Part shown: positions 45,402 through 57,532 of the stretch, one piece after another
Layout: every line of letters starts with the position of its first letter
How positions within the stretch are numbered: position 1 is the first letter of the stretch
Origin: Komagataeibacter melaceti
GTDB taxonomy: Bacteria > Pseudomonadota > Alphaproteobacteria > Acetobacterales > Acetobacteraceae
Direction: 5' to 3'
DNA: 64,000 bases
Assembly (NCBI RefSeq): GCF_003403295.1
Contig: NZ_QUWV01000014.1
Coordinates: forward strand, 41,873-105,872
The notes under the pieces: model-generated
What the model was told of the DNA's origin: nothing
Seen by the model: the letters and a program-made list of their open reading frames with translations, nothing else
Database searches by the model: none
Translations under genes and position numbers: made by a program

Positions 45402-45940
45402 GCAGCCTGACCGTCTATGCCGATGACCGGCCCGGCGTGGCCTGCCTGCACCTGACCGACCCCGCGCGCATCGCCGCCGAGCTGGGCCGGATCGGTGTGC
45501 GGTTCGAGCAGTGGGACAGCCCGGTCGTCCCGCCGCGTGACGCCACGGAAGCCGAGGTGCTGGACGCCTACCGCCCCTATCTCGACCAGCTCATGGGGGA
45601 GACGGGGGCCGGTTCGGCGGATGTGATCCGTGTCCGCCCCGATACGGCGGGCTGGGCGCAGGCGCGCGGCAAATACCTGTCCGAGCATGTCCATAGCGAG
45701 GACGAGGTGCGCTTTTTCGTCCATGGGCAGGGGGATTTCATCCTGCACGTGAACGGCCATGTCTATGACGTGCGCTGCACCGCGCGGGACCTGATTTCCG
45801 TGCCCGCCGGCACGCCCCACTGGTTTGACGGGGGGGAAGTGCCGGATTTCGTGACGCTGCGCATCTTCACCAACCCAGATGGCTGGATCGCGCAATATAC
45901 CGGCAGCGACATCGCGGTCCGCTTCCCCGTGGAAGCCTGA
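45398..45940 (+). CDS. mtnD: Acireductone dioxygenase
   Basis: 180-aa cupin. Metal ligands H-x-H and E in SEHVHSEDEVRFFVHGQGDF and the third His in VPAGTPHWFDGG. Splits acireductone to formate and the keto acid precursor of methionine; the off-pathway product depends on bound metal (Ni or Fe). Strong ribosome site GAGGAGG upstream, overlapping mtnB by 4 bp. Confidence 0.95.
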   Translation: MSSLTVYADDRPGVACLHLTDPARIAAELGRIGVRFEQWDSPVVPPRDATEAEVLDAYRPYLDQLMGETGAGSADVIRVRPDTAGWAQARGKYLSEHVHSEDEVRFFVHGQGDFILHVNGHVYDVRCTARDLISVPAGTPHWFDGGEVPDFVTLRIFTNPDGWIAQYTGSDIAVRFPVEA

Positions 45941-45963
45941 GCCGCCGTGAAGGAGATGAGAAC

Positions 45964-46680
45964 GTGACCCAGGCCACGCAGCCGCCCGTACGTGCGGTGC
46001 TGCTGGATATTGAGGGAACGACCCTACCGGTTTCCTTTGTCCATGACACCCTGTTCCCCTATGCCCGCAAGGCGCTGCCCGCCCTGCTGCGCAACCGGGC
46101 CGATGACCCGCAGGTCAAGGCGCAGATTGCGGAAATCGCCCGCCTTGCCCCCGGCGTGCCCCCCCTGCGCCAGCTTGAGGCATGGATGGATGCGGACGCC
46201 AAGGTCGCGCCGCTCAAGGCCCTGCAGGGCATGGTCTGGGCGCAGGGATATGCCGATGGCGCGCTCAGGGCCGTTCTCTACCCGGACGTGGTGCCCGCCC
46301 TGCGCTGCTGGGCGGCGGCGGGGGTGGCGCTTGCGGTCTATTCCTCCGGCTCGGTTGCGGCGCAGAAGCTGATTTACGGCCATACGAGTGAGGGGGACGT
46401 GAGCAGCGTCTTCGTCGGGTTCTATGACCTCGGCATGGGCGGCAAGCGTGATGCGGACAGCTATCGCCACATCCTGCGCGATGCCCGGTGGCAGCCGGAG
46501 GATGTGCTGTTTCTGTCCGATGTCGTGGCCGAGCTTGACGCCGCCGCCACCGCGGGGCTGCGTACATGCCAGATCGTCCACCCGCAGGACGGCACGCAGC
46601 CCGGAACCACCCATCCCGTCGCCGCGACGCTGGATGAGGTCGCGACCCGCTTTGGCCTGCCGTGCCCGGAGGCGGCATGA
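45964..46680 (+). CDS. mtnC: Enolase-phosphatase (methionine salvage)
   Basis: 238-aa HAD phosphatase. Motif I LLDIEGTTLPVSFVHDTLFPYA, motif II VYSSGSVAAQKLIYGHT, motif III/IV GGKRDADSY and FLSDVVAELDAA. Converts 2,3-diketo-5-methylthiopentyl-1-P via enolisation and dephosphorylation to acireductone. GTG start at 45964 with AAGGAG upstream. Overlaps ribF by 4 bp. mtnN, mtnK and mtnA are not in the window. Confidence 0.94.
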   Translation: MTQATQPPVRAVLLDIEGTTLPVSFVHDTLFPYARKALPALLRNRADDPQVKAQIAEIARLAPGVPPLRQLEAWMDADAKVAPLKALQGMVWAQGYADGALRAVLYPDVVPALRCWAAAGVALAVYSSGSVAAQKLIYGHTSEGDVSSVFVGFYDLGMGGKRDADSYRHILRDARWQPEDVLFLSDVVAELDAAATAGLRTCQIVHPQDGTQPGTTHPVAATLDEVATRFGLPCPEAA

Positions 46681-47636
46681 AGGCGCATCTGCACACGGAC
46701 TGGCGCGACATTCCCGACGCCGCCCGTGGCGCGGTTGCGGCGCTGGGCAATTTTGACGGGGTGCATGTGGGCCATGCCCATCTGGTGCAGGCAGCGCATG
46801 CCGCGCGCCCTGACCGGGAACTGGCGGTGGTGACGTTCGAGCCGCATCCGCGCGAACTGTTCCGCCCGCAGGACCCGCCCTTTCGCCTGACCCTGCCGCA
46901 GGAACGCTTTGCGGCGCTGTCCGCCCTTGGCGTGAAGCATGTGTTCCAGATTCCCTTCGACCGGGAATTCAGCGCCATGAGCGCCGAGAATTTCGTAACC
47001 CGCGTGCTGCATGAAAGCCTTGGCCTGCACCATGTGGCCTGCGGCATGGATTTCGCCTTCGGCCACCGCAGGCGGGGCAACGTGGATTTCCTGGCCGAAC
47101 GGACCGAGGAGCTGGGCATCGGCCTGACCGTTGTCCCGGCACTGGCCGATGCGCTGGGGCCATATTCCTCCAGCCGTATCCGCAGGCTGCTGCAGGATGG
47201 ATACCCCGAACGCGCGGCGGAGGAACTGGGCCGCCCGTGGTCGATTCGCGGCGTGGTGCAGCATGGTGACAAGCGTGGCCGCCTGCTGGGGTTCCCCACG
47301 GCCAACATCGCCCTTGGTCGCCATCTGGAACCCGCGCGTGGCGTGTATGCCGTCAGCGTGCGCATGGCCGATGGCACGGTCTGCCCCGGCGTGGCCAATA
47401 TCGGGCGCAGGCCCACCATCAATGACGGGCAGGAAAGCCGGCTGGAAGTGCACCTGCTTGGTTTTTCAGGTGACCTGTACGGCCAGACCCTGTCGGTCGC
47501 GCTGCATACCCTGCTGCGCGCCGAACGCCGCTTTAACGGGCTGGACGCGCTCAAGGAACAGATCGCGCGCGATTCCGAGCAGGCTACCGCCTATCTGTCC
47601 GCCCGCCAGTCCGGGACCATACCCACCAGAACTTGA
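46677..47636 (+). CDS. ribF: Bifunctional riboflavin kinase/FMN adenylyltransferase
   Basis: 319 aa from the ATG at 46677 (ATGA overlap with mtnC). N-terminal adenylyltransferase: ALGNFDGVHVGHAHLVQ (nucleotide-binding HxGH-type) and SSSRIRRLLQDG. C-terminal kinase: GVVQHGDKRGRLLGFPTANI and GVYAVSVRMADG, GVANIGRRPTI. Makes FMN and FAD. The order ribF-ileS-lspA is widely conserved in proteobacteria and is kept here. Confidence 0.95.
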   Translation: MKAHLHTDWRDIPDAARGAVAALGNFDGVHVGHAHLVQAAHAARPDRELAVVTFEPHPRELFRPQDPPFRLTLPQERFAALSALGVKHVFQIPFDREFSAMSAENFVTRVLHESLGLHHVACGMDFAFGHRRRGNVDFLAERTEELGIGLTVVPALADALGPYSSSRIRRLLQDGYPERAAEELGRPWSIRGVVQHGDKRGRLLGFPTANIALGRHLEPARGVYAVSVRMADGTVCPGVANIGRRPTINDGQESRLEVHLLGFSGDLYGQTLSVALHTLLRAERRFNGLDALKEQIARDSEQATAYLSARQSGTIPTRT

Positions 47637-47727
47637 CCACGCGCCGCCGTGGTCTCCATAAGGTTGCCTCGCGCGCGGGCCCTCGCGGCCCTGCATGCTC
47701 CCCTTTGCCAGAAGAACAGAACAGGCC

Positions 47728-50601
<2,874 letters not shown>

Positions 50602-50606
50602 GGGCC

Positions 50607-51080
50607 ATGAACAACCGCGTTGTGGGCGGGGCCTGCCTGCTGGCCGCGCTGGCCGCCGATCAGGCCAGCAAGTTCTGGATACTGGATGTCTATGACCTGC
50701 CCGCGCGTGAAAGCGTGCCCCTGTTGCCAGTGCTGAACCTGACCATGGTGTGGAACCATGCCATCACCTTTGGCATGCTGGGTGGTGCGGGGGCGGCGGG
50801 GCGCGTGATCTTTTCGGTCGCGGCCCTGGCCATCGTGACGGGGCTGGGCGTATGGCTGGCGCGAACGCCACGGGTATGGGTGGCGGCGGCGCTGGGCATG
50901 ATCATGGGCGGTGCGATTGGCAACGTGATCGACCGGCTGCGCTATGGTGCGGTGGTTGATTTCATCCACGCGCATGCCTTTGGCTGGTCATGGCCGGTGT
51001 TCAACATCGCGGATGCGCTGATTGATTGCGGCGTTGCGATCCTGATTATCGACAACCTGCGCACGCGCGATGCAAACTAG
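50607..51080 (+). CDS. lspA: Signal peptidase II (lipoprotein)
   Basis: 157-aa, four-helix inner-membrane aspartic protease that cuts lipoprotein signal peptides. Catalytic Asp in GAIGNVIDRLRYG and FNIADALIDCG. LNLTMVWNHAITFGML matches the conserved W-N-x-G(A)-x-x-F-G region (with the usual N-x-G-I-S/A-F-G replaced by NHAITFGM). Start ATG at 50607 with AAGG upstream. Directly after ileS, as in many bacteria. Serves the several lipoproteins in this window. Confidence 0.95.
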   Translation: MNNRVVGGACLLAALAADQASKFWILDVYDLPARESVPLLPVLNLTMVWNHAITFGMLGGAGAAGRVIFSVAALAIVTGLGVWLARTPRVWVAAALGMIMGGAIGNVIDRLRYGAVVDFIHAHAFGWSWPVFNIADALIDCGVAILIIDNLRTRDAN

Positions 51081-51139
51081 GGGCAGGAGCGGCCTGCGCA
51101 TGCTTGCCGAACCGTTCCACTAACGGTAATAGGCGAGAT

Positions 51140-51664
51140 ATGGCGATTCCAGCTTTCAGACCCCTTTCCTGTGCATTGCTCGTATCGGGCGGCTTCATGC
51201 TGTCGGGCTGCACGGGCGCGGATGTTTCGCGCGCTTTCGGACTGGAGCGCAGCCTGCCGGATGAATACACGGTCACGACCCGCGCGCCGCTGTCCATGCC
51301 ACCGTCCGATGAGCTGGGCGCGCCCAACAGCAACGCCGTCCAGCGCGCGGAAGACACCAACCCGCGCATGCAGGCGCTGGAAACGCTCTCCCCCAACGTG
51401 GCGCTGCAGGGTGCCGATGGCCCTGACAGCGCGGGCCAGACCGCGCTGGTGGGGGCCGCGCAGCAGGCCGCCAATGACCCAGACCGGGGCGAGATGGGGC
51501 GTGCGGATACCAGCTTTGTGGACAAGCTCATGTTCTGGCATGGCGGCGGGGCGGGCAACCTGGTCAACGGCAAGGCGGAAAACGCCCGCCTGCGTGAGGA
51601 CTCGGCCCTTGGCCACAACCTGACACAGGGCGCCACCCCCACGGTAAGCGGTCCCGCCAAATAA
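51140..51664 (+). CDS. DUF3035-type lipoprotein
   Basis: 174 aa from the ATG at 51140 (AGGCGAG upstream). Lipobox SGGFMLSGC; then LERSLPDEYTVTTRAPLSMPPSDELGAP, the short conserved core I associate with the DUF3035 family found after lspA in alphaproteobacteria. Remainder is low-complexity/acidic with no fold evident. Probably an outer-membrane lipoprotein; role unknown. Confidence 0.8.
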   Translation: MAIPAFRPLSCALLVSGGFMLSGCTGADVSRAFGLERSLPDEYTVTTRAPLSMPPSDELGAPNSNAVQRAEDTNPRMQALETLSPNVALQGADGPDSAGQTALVGAAQQAANDPDRGEMGRADTSFVDKLMFWHGGGAGNLVNGKAENARLREDSALGHNLTQGATPTVSGPAK

Positions 51665-51716
51665 GGTGGCCCCGCCGTGATGGGCGGAAACTGTAAATCC
51701 GGCTGCGGAAAAGAAC

Positions 51717-53576
51717 ATGTCTCCAGCTAACAGCCAGCCGGTGATCCGTCGGCTGTCCGAACAGGTAGTCAATCGCATCGCGGCGGGCGAGGTGATCGAG
51801 CGCCCGGCCGCCGCGCTGAAGGAGCTGGTTGAAAACGCCATCGATTCCGGTGCACGGCGCATCCATATCCGTCTGGACCGGGGCGGCATGGACCGGATCG
51901 AGGTCACGGATGATGGCTGCGGCATGTCCCCCGATGACCTGCGGCTGGCGGTCGAGCGGCATTGCACATCCAAACTGCGTGATGAGACGCTGGTGCGTAT
52001 CTCGACCCTCGGGTTCCGGGGGGAGGCGTTGCCCTCCATCGGGGCGGCCGCCCGGCTTACGGTCATGTCCCGGCCCAGGGGCGCGGAGTCGGCATGGTCC
52101 ATCCGGGTTGAGGGTGGCGTGGTGGGGGAACCCGAACCCTGTGCCGGCGCACCCGGTACGCGCGTGCTGGTGGAGGACATGTTCTTCGCTACCCCCGCGC
52201 GGCGCAAATTCCTCAAAAGCCCGCGTGTCGAGTCCGGTCATGCCGAAAACGTGGTGCGGCGGCTGGCGTTGGCCGCCCCGCAAATTGCCTTCCGGCTGGA
52301 ATTCGACTCGCGCATGATCCTTGACCTGCCCGTGCAGGACAGGGCTGCGCGTGTCGCCGCCATCCTTGAATCCGGGCAGGCCGATGGCCTGCTTCCCGTG
52401 GAGGGGCAGCGCGGCGACCTGAAGCTGCACGGCTTCATCTGCGCGCCATCGGTCCATCGCGCCACGGCCAACGGGCAGATGCTTCTGGTCAACGGGCGGC
52501 CCGTGGTTGACCCGGTGCTGCGTACGGCCGTGCGGGTTGCCTACCGCAATGTCATGGAACATGGGCGGCACGCCGTGGTGGCGCTGGCGCTTGAAATCCC
52601 GCCCGAACAGGTGGACGTGAACGTACACCCCGCCAAGACGGAACTGCGTTATGCCGACCCGGCGGCGGTCAGGGCGCTGGTGATCGGCTCCCTTGGCCGT
52701 GCGCTGGGCACGGGGGCGGGTGTGGCGGGGGTGCGGCCCGACCTGCTCCAGTCACGCGGGCCATCACCCGCGCGCATCTGGTACCCGCCGGAGCGGCAGG
52801 ACAATGCGCCTGAAATTGCTGCCCGCATGGCCATGCCACCCGCCATGGCGGAAAAGGACGGGGCCGGGTTCCCCACCGGCCTTGCCGAATCCACCCTGCC
52901 GCTGGCCGCCCTGCCTGCGGCCCGCCGGGCCGTGCCGGTGGAGGAAGCTGCCCCCACGGGTGACGCGGCCTGTGCGGATTACCCGCTTGGTGCTGCCATG
53001 GCGCAGGTTCTGGGCACCTATATCCTGTCCCAGACCGCTGATGGCGCGCTTGTGCTGGTGGACCAGCATGCCGCCCATGAGCGCCTGACCCATGAACTGC
53101 TGCGCCAGCAATATCTGGGTGGCGAGATCCGCGCCCAGCGCCTGCTGCTGCCCGAGGTGGTGGAACTGACACCCCGGCAGGCGGAGGCACTGCTGTCCTT
53201 CGCCCCGGCGCTGGCCCGGCTGGGACTCGAGATTGAACCTTTTGGCGGTCCCGCCGTTCTGGTCCGTACCATGCCTGCGCTGCTGGGCAAGGAAAACCCG
53301 GCAGGCATGCTGCGTGACCTGGCCGAGGAACTGGAGGCGGATGATCTGGCCACCCCCGCGCAGGCGGATGCGCTGGATGCGCGCATGGATGCGATCATTG
53401 CGCGCATGGCGTGCCATGGCAGCGTGCGGGCAGGGCGCAGGCTGACACACGAGGAAATGAACGCCCTGCTGCGCGACATGGAACGCACGCCCCGCTCGGG
53501 CACGTGCTCACATGGCCGCCCGACATGGATACGGCTGGAAAAGGCCGATCTGGAGCGGATGTTCGGGCGTCGCTAG
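51717..53576 (+). CDS. mutL: DNA mismatch repair protein MutL
   Basis: 619 aa. GHKL ATPase: IAAGEVIERPAAALKELVENAIDSGA (motif I with Asn), DDGCGM (motif II), HCTSKLRDETL and GFRGEALPSIG (motif III). Dimer domain NGRPVVDPVLRTAVRVAY and VDVNVHPAKTELRY. C-terminal domain from about 420. No clear DQHA(x)2E(x)4E endonuclease metal motif: VDQHAAHERLTHE is followed by E, so DQHAxxERLTHE is partly similar to the motif and worth checking. Follows the lipoprotein gene. Confidence 0.96.
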   Translation: MSPANSQPVIRRLSEQVVNRIAAGEVIERPAAALKELVENAIDSGARRIHIRLDRGGMDRIEVTDDGCGMSPDDLRLAVERHCTSKLRDETLVRISTLGFRGEALPSIGAAARLTVMSRPRGAESAWSIRVEGGVVGEPEPCAGAPGTRVLVEDMFFATPARRKFLKSPRVESGHAENVVRRLALAAPQIAFRLEFDSRMILDLPVQDRAARVAAILESGQADGLLPVEGQRGDLKLHGFICAPSVHRATANGQMLLVNGRPVVDPVLRTAVRVAYRNVMEHGRHAVVALALEIPPEQVDVNVHPAKTELRYADPAAVRALVIGSLGRALGTGAGVAGVRPDLLQSRGPSPARIWYPPERQDNAPEIAARMAMPPAMAEKDGAGFPTGLAESTLPLAALPAARRAVPVEEAAPTGDAACADYPLGAAMAQVLGTYILSQTADGALVLVDQHAAHERLTHELLRQQYLGGEIRAQRLLLPEVVELTPRQAEALLSFAPALARLGLEIEPFGGPAVLVRTMPALLGKENPAGMLRDLAEELEADDLATPAQADALDARMDAIIARMACHGSVRAGRRLTHEEMNALLRDMERTPRSGTCSHGRPTWIRLEKADLERMFGRR

Positions 53577-53691
53577 GACCACCGACTGGCATGCCGGGCA
53601 TGCATTGCGGGGCGGGTGGCTGCGCATGCTCGGTATAATGTGACCGTCCGCGCACTGGATTCCTGATACAAAACGCCTCTAGGGTCACGCA

Positions 53692-55239
53692 TTGTCCATG
53701 GATGATGTGAGACCGAGTGTGCATCCGATCCTGCTCCCCCTAGTTACCTACCTGCCTCTTGCCGGGGTCGTGGCCATATTGCTGACGCGCGGCACAACCC
53801 AGACGGTCGAGACCGCCGCCCGATGGGTGGCGTTGTGGACCAGTGGTATCGTGTTCGCGCTGTCCGTGATCATGTGGGCGGAATTTGATTCCGCCCGTGC
53901 TGGCGTCCAGTTCGAACAGCAGATCGGATGGGCCAGCGGCGCGGGCATATCCTACCACGCCGGGATTGATGGCATCAGCCTCATGTTCGTGCTGCTCTCC
54001 ACGTTCCTGACCCCGCTTTCCATCATCGGCGGGTGGAAACTGGTTACGGGGCGGGTGCGCGATTACATGATCGCCATGCTGCTGCTGGAAACCACGCTGA
54101 TCGGCCTGTTCTCGGCGCTGGATCTGGTGCTGTTCTACGTCTTCTATGAAGCGACGCTGCTGCCTGCCAGCCTCATGATCGGTGTATGGGGCGGGCCACG
54201 GCGTGTCTGGGCGTCGCTGCAGTTCTTCCTGTTCACCTTTGGCGGTTCGCTGTTCATGCTGCTGGCGCTTCTGGCCATGTGGAACGTGACCGGCACGACG
54301 GATATCGTGGCCCTCCAGCACCATGGGTTCAGCCACGCCATGCAGGGCTGGCTGCTGGCCGGGTTCATCATCGCCTTTGGCGTGAAGCTGCCGCTGTTCC
54401 CGCTGCATGCCTGGCTGCCCGATGCCTATACGGAAGCGCCGACCCCGGCCTCCGTCATGCTGTCGGGCGTGCTGTCAAAGGCCGGGGCCTACGGGCTGCT
54501 GCGTTTTGGCGTGCTCATGTTCCCCGATGCGGCGCGGCTGTTCGCACCCGTGGTGCTGACGTTGGGTGTGATCGCGGTGATCTATGCCGCCATGATCGCG
54601 CTGGCGCAGACGGACATGAAGCGTGTGATCGCCTATTCCTCGTTCTCGCATATGGGGGTGATCGCGATTGGCCTGTTCACCCTTACGCCGGAAGGCATTG
54701 ATGGCGCGATTTTCCAGATGCTGTCGCATGGCATCGTGATCGCGGCGCTGTTCTTCTGTGTCTCCGCCGTGTCCTGGCGGGCTGAAACGCGCGAGATCAG
54801 CGCCTTCTCCGGTGTCGCGCACAAGATGCCGGTGCTGGCCACGCTGGCCATGCTGTTCGTCATGGCCAATATCGGCCTGCCGGGCACCGGGGCGTTCGTG
54901 GGTGAGTTCCTGGTCATGGTCGGCGCGCTGCATGTCTCGTTCTGGCTGGCCTTCCTTGGCGGGTCGAGCATGATCCTTGGCGCGGTCTATATGCTGGTGC
55001 TCTACCGCCGCGTGCTGTTCGGGGCGGACCGGGGCGGGGTTGTCGCCCTGCTGCGTGACCTGACGGGTCAGGAACTGGCCGTGCTGGTACCGCTGGCGGT
55101 GGTGACGCTGTGGATGGGTGTGCATCCGGGCTCGTTCCTGCGGGTGTTTGACCCGGCGGTGACCAGCCTGCTGCACCCGGCGGCGGCTGTCGCTACGGTT
55201 GAGCCGCAGGTGATCGCACCGCTGACCGGCGCGGGCTGA
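53692..55239 (+). CDS. nuoM: NADH-quinone oxidoreductase subunit M (lone copy)
   Basis: 515 aa, about 14 hydrophobic segments. NuoM signatures: YHAGIDGISLMFVLLSTFLTPLS, LVLFYVFYEATLLPASLMIGVWGG (E153), FGVKLPLFPLHAWLPDAYTEAPTPAS (K232), GVLSKAGAYGLLRF (K263), YSSFSHMGVI and GLPGTGAFVGEF. TTG at 53692 has AGGG 7 nt upstream; ATG at 53698 is the alternative. No nuoL, nuoN or other complex I gene is near, since mutL precedes and parE is convergent. Proton-pumping residues are kept, so it looks functional rather than a relic. Confidence 0.88.
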   Translation: MSMDDVRPSVHPILLPLVTYLPLAGVVAILLTRGTTQTVETAARWVALWTSGIVFALSVIMWAEFDSARAGVQFEQQIGWASGAGISYHAGIDGISLMFVLLSTFLTPLSIIGGWKLVTGRVRDYMIAMLLLETTLIGLFSALDLVLFYVFYEATLLPASLMIGVWGGPRRVWASLQFFLFTFGGSLFMLLALLAMWNVTGTTDIVALQHHGFSHAMQGWLLAGFIIAFGVKLPLFPLHAWLPDAYTEAPTPASVMLSGVLSKAGAYGLLRFGVLMFPDAARLFAPVVLTLGVIAVIYAAMIALAQTDMKRVIAYSSFSHMGVIAIGLFTLTPEGIDGAIFQMLSHGIVIAALFFCVSAVSWRAETREISAFSGVAHKMPVLATLAMLFVMANIGLPGTGAFVGEFLVMVGALHVSFWLAFLGGSSMILGAVYMLVLYRRVLFGADRGGVVALLRDLTGQELAVLVPLAVVTLWMGVHPGSFLRVFDPAVTSLLHPAAAVATVEPQVIAPLTGAG

Positions 55240-55261
55240 GCAACAGGGTTTTCCTTACAAA

Positions 55262-55295
55262 AAAGCCCGGCCATCCTGTGGGATGGCCGGGCTTT
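55262..55295. terminator. Bidirectional terminator between nuoM and parE
   Basis: Perfect 15-bp stem AAAGCCCGGCCATCC / GGATGGCCGGGCTTT with loop TGTG; T-rich flank TTTGTGTTTTT on the plus strand and TTTTTTGTAAGG on the minus strand. Confidence 0.9.
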
Positions 55296-55345
55296 GTGTT
55301 TTTCAGGGGCTGAACGCGTCCGAAAGCGCAGCCCCCGCAAGCTTC

Positions 55346-57385
55346 TTATACGTCGAGGTTATCGACCTGCCTGGCGTGTTCCTGAATGAAGCGGAAGCGC
55401 AGTTCCGCCTTGCGGCCCATCAGGTGTTCCACTCGTTCCAGAGTGAAGGCCCTGTCCTCGGGCGGGGTGATGACCTTGAGCAGCGTGCGGTGTTTCGGGT
55501 CCATGGTGGTCTGCTTCAGGTCGGCAGGCGGCATTTCCCCCAGCCCCTTGAAGCGTGAGACCTCGACCTTGCTATTGGGCTTGAACGCCGTCTTCATTTT
55601 CCGTTCCCGGTCGGCATCGTCCATGGCGTAGATGCTCTTGCCGCCCTGTGTCAGGCGGTACAGCGGCGGCTGCGCCAGATAGAGATGCCCGTTACGGATC
55701 AGCCCCGGCAGTTCACGGAAGAAGAAGGTCATGAGCAGGGAGGCGATATGCGCGCCGTCCACATCGGCATCGGTCATGATGATGATGCGGCCATAACGCA
55801 GCCTGCTGGCGTCGAAGCGTTCCCCCATGCCGCAGCCCAGGGCTTCCACAAGGTCACGCAGTTCCTGGTTGCCGCGCAGCTTCTCGGTCGAGGCACTGGC
55901 CACATTCAGGATCTTGCCGCGCAGGGGCAGCACGGCCTGTGTCTCGCGGTTGCGGGCCTGCTTGGCCGAGCCACCGGCTGAATCCCCCTCCACAAGGAAG
56001 ATTTCCGTCTCGGCGGCATTCTCACGCGTGCAGTCTGTCAGCTTGCCCGGCAGCCGCAGGCGGCGGGTGGCGCTTTTGCGCGGCGTGTCCTTCTGTTCCT
56101 TACGGCGCAGGCGTTCCTCGGCCCGTTCCACCACAAAGGCCAGCAGGTTATCCGCCTGTGGCGGGTTGCCCGCCAGCCAGTGGTCAAAACGGTCGCGCAG
56201 GGCGGTCTCAACCAGCTTGCTGGCCTCGCTGCTGGTCAGCTTTTCCTTGGTCTGGCCCTGAAACTGCGGGTCGCGGATGAAAACGGACAGCTTGGCGGCG
56301 ATGCAGCCCAGAATGTCATCGGCATTGATGCTGGCGGCGCGTTTGTTGGAACGCTGCTCCCCCCAGTTGCGCAGCCCCTTGAGCAGCGCGTTGCGGAACC
56401 CCGTCTCATGCGTGCCGCCATTGGGGGTGGGGATGGTGTTGCAGTAGGAGGCAAGGGCCGCCGGGCCGGATTCCTGAAAGGCGATGGCCCATTCCATGCG
56501 CCCGGTGTCCGCCCCGTCCGGCCCGGTGGGCAGGTCCGCGTCACCCGCCCACAGGTCGGTCAGCAGGGCTGCCTTTTCACCCAGTTCGTCACGCAGGCTG
56601 TCGGCCAGCCCGCCGGGGAAGTGCAGCACGGCTTCCGCCGGCACATCATCACCCTTGATCAGCGCGGGGTCACACGCCCAGCGGATGGTGACCCCACGGA
56701 ACAGGAACGCCTTGGACCGGCACAGCCGGTACAGCCGCGACGGGGAGAAGTGCAGGCGGCCAAAAATCTGCGGGTCGGGAATGAAGCGGATCTGTGTGCC
56801 GCGCCGGTTGTTGACCGGGCCGACCTTTTCCACGCCGCTGAGCGGGTGGCCGCGTTCATAAACCTGCCGCCACAGTTCCCGGTCGCGCGCGATCTCTACT
56901 TCCATGCGGGCCGCCAGCGCATTGACCACGGATGACCCCACGCCATGCAGCCCGCCGGACGTGGCATAGGCCTTGCCCGAGAACTTGCCCCCGGCATGCA
57001 GCGTGGTCAGGATCACCTCCAGCGCCGAACGGTCGGGAAAGCGGGGATGCGGGTCCACCGGGATGCCACGGCCGTTGTCGCGTATGGTCAGGCAGTCACC
57101 GGCCTCCAGCGTCACGTCAATGGTGGTGGCGTGCCCTGCAACGGCCTCATCCATCGCGTTATCAAGGATCTCGGCGGCAAGGTGATGGTAAGCGGTCTCG
57201 TCCGTGCCGCCGATATACATGCCGGGACGGCGGCGGACGGGTTCCAGCCCCTCCAGCACCTCGATCGCGCTGGCGTCATAGGATTCGGGGCTGTTGGGGG
57301 TGTTGTCTGGCATGGTGGCGGGGGAGACCTTGCGTCGGGCAGGTTTGCCGGGGCTGGCAGGCGTGGAAAAAAGATCGTCGTTCAT
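55346..57385 (-). CDS. parE: DNA topoisomerase IV subunit B
   Basis: 679 aa from the ATG at 57385 (MNDDLFSTP); the frame extends to 57412. GHKL ATPase: AAEILDNAMDEAVAGHA, TIRDNGRGIPVDPHP, ATSGGLHGVGSSVVNALAA. Toprim domain: EIFLVEGDSAGGSAKQARNRETQAVLPLRGKILNV and MTDADVDGAHIASLL. C-terminus MGRKAELRFRFIQEHA. Chromosome decatenation with ParC, which is not in this window. Confidence 0.96.
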   Translation of the reverse strand: MNDDLFSTPASPGKPARRKVSPATMPDNTPNSPESYDASAIEVLEGLEPVRRRPGMYIGGTDETAYHHLAAEILDNAMDEAVAGHATTIDVTLEAGDCLTIRDNGRGIPVDPHPRFPDRSALEVILTTLHAGGKFSGKAYATSGGLHGVGSSVVNALAARMEVEIARDRELWRQVYERGHPLSGVEKVGPVNNRRGTQIRFIPDPQIFGRLHFSPSRLYRLCRSKAFLFRGVTIRWACDPALIKGDDVPAEAVLHFPGGLADSLRDELGEKAALLTDLWAGDADLPTGPDGADTGRMEWAIAFQESGPAALASYCNTIPTPNGGTHETGFRNALLKGLRNWGEQRSNKRAASINADDILGCIAAKLSVFIRDPQFQGQTKEKLTSSEASKLVETALRDRFDHWLAGNPPQADNLLAFVVERAEERLRRKEQKDTPRKSATRRLRLPGKLTDCTRENAAETEIFLVEGDSAGGSAKQARNRETQAVLPLRGKILNVASASTEKLRGNQELRDLVEALGCGMGERFDASRLRYGRIIIMTDADVDGAHIASLLMTFFFRELPGLIRNGHLYLAQPPLYRLTQGGKSIYAMDDADRERKMKTAFKPNSKVEVSRFKGLGEMPPADLKQTTMDPKHRTLLKVITPPEDRAFTLERVEHLMGRKAELRFRFIQEHARQVDNLDV

Positions 57386-57472
57386 GAATCGTTCTTTGTT
57401 CTGTCGAGTCACGTCCAGTCAGGCTGCAAGGCCCGATCGCGCGCTGGCACTATGCCTGCACTTGCGGGCACG

Positions 57473-57502
57473 AAAAAGGCCGGACGCTGGCCCGGCCTTA
57501 TT
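57473..57502 (-). terminator. Rho-independent terminator
   Basis: On the minus strand, hairpin AAGGCCGG / CCGGCCTT with a run of T just downstream, 33 bp past the stop of the 180-aa secreted protein. Confidence 0.8.
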
Positions 57503-57532
57503 TTCTTTCCAACGCGGCGCGGCGGCGCGTGG

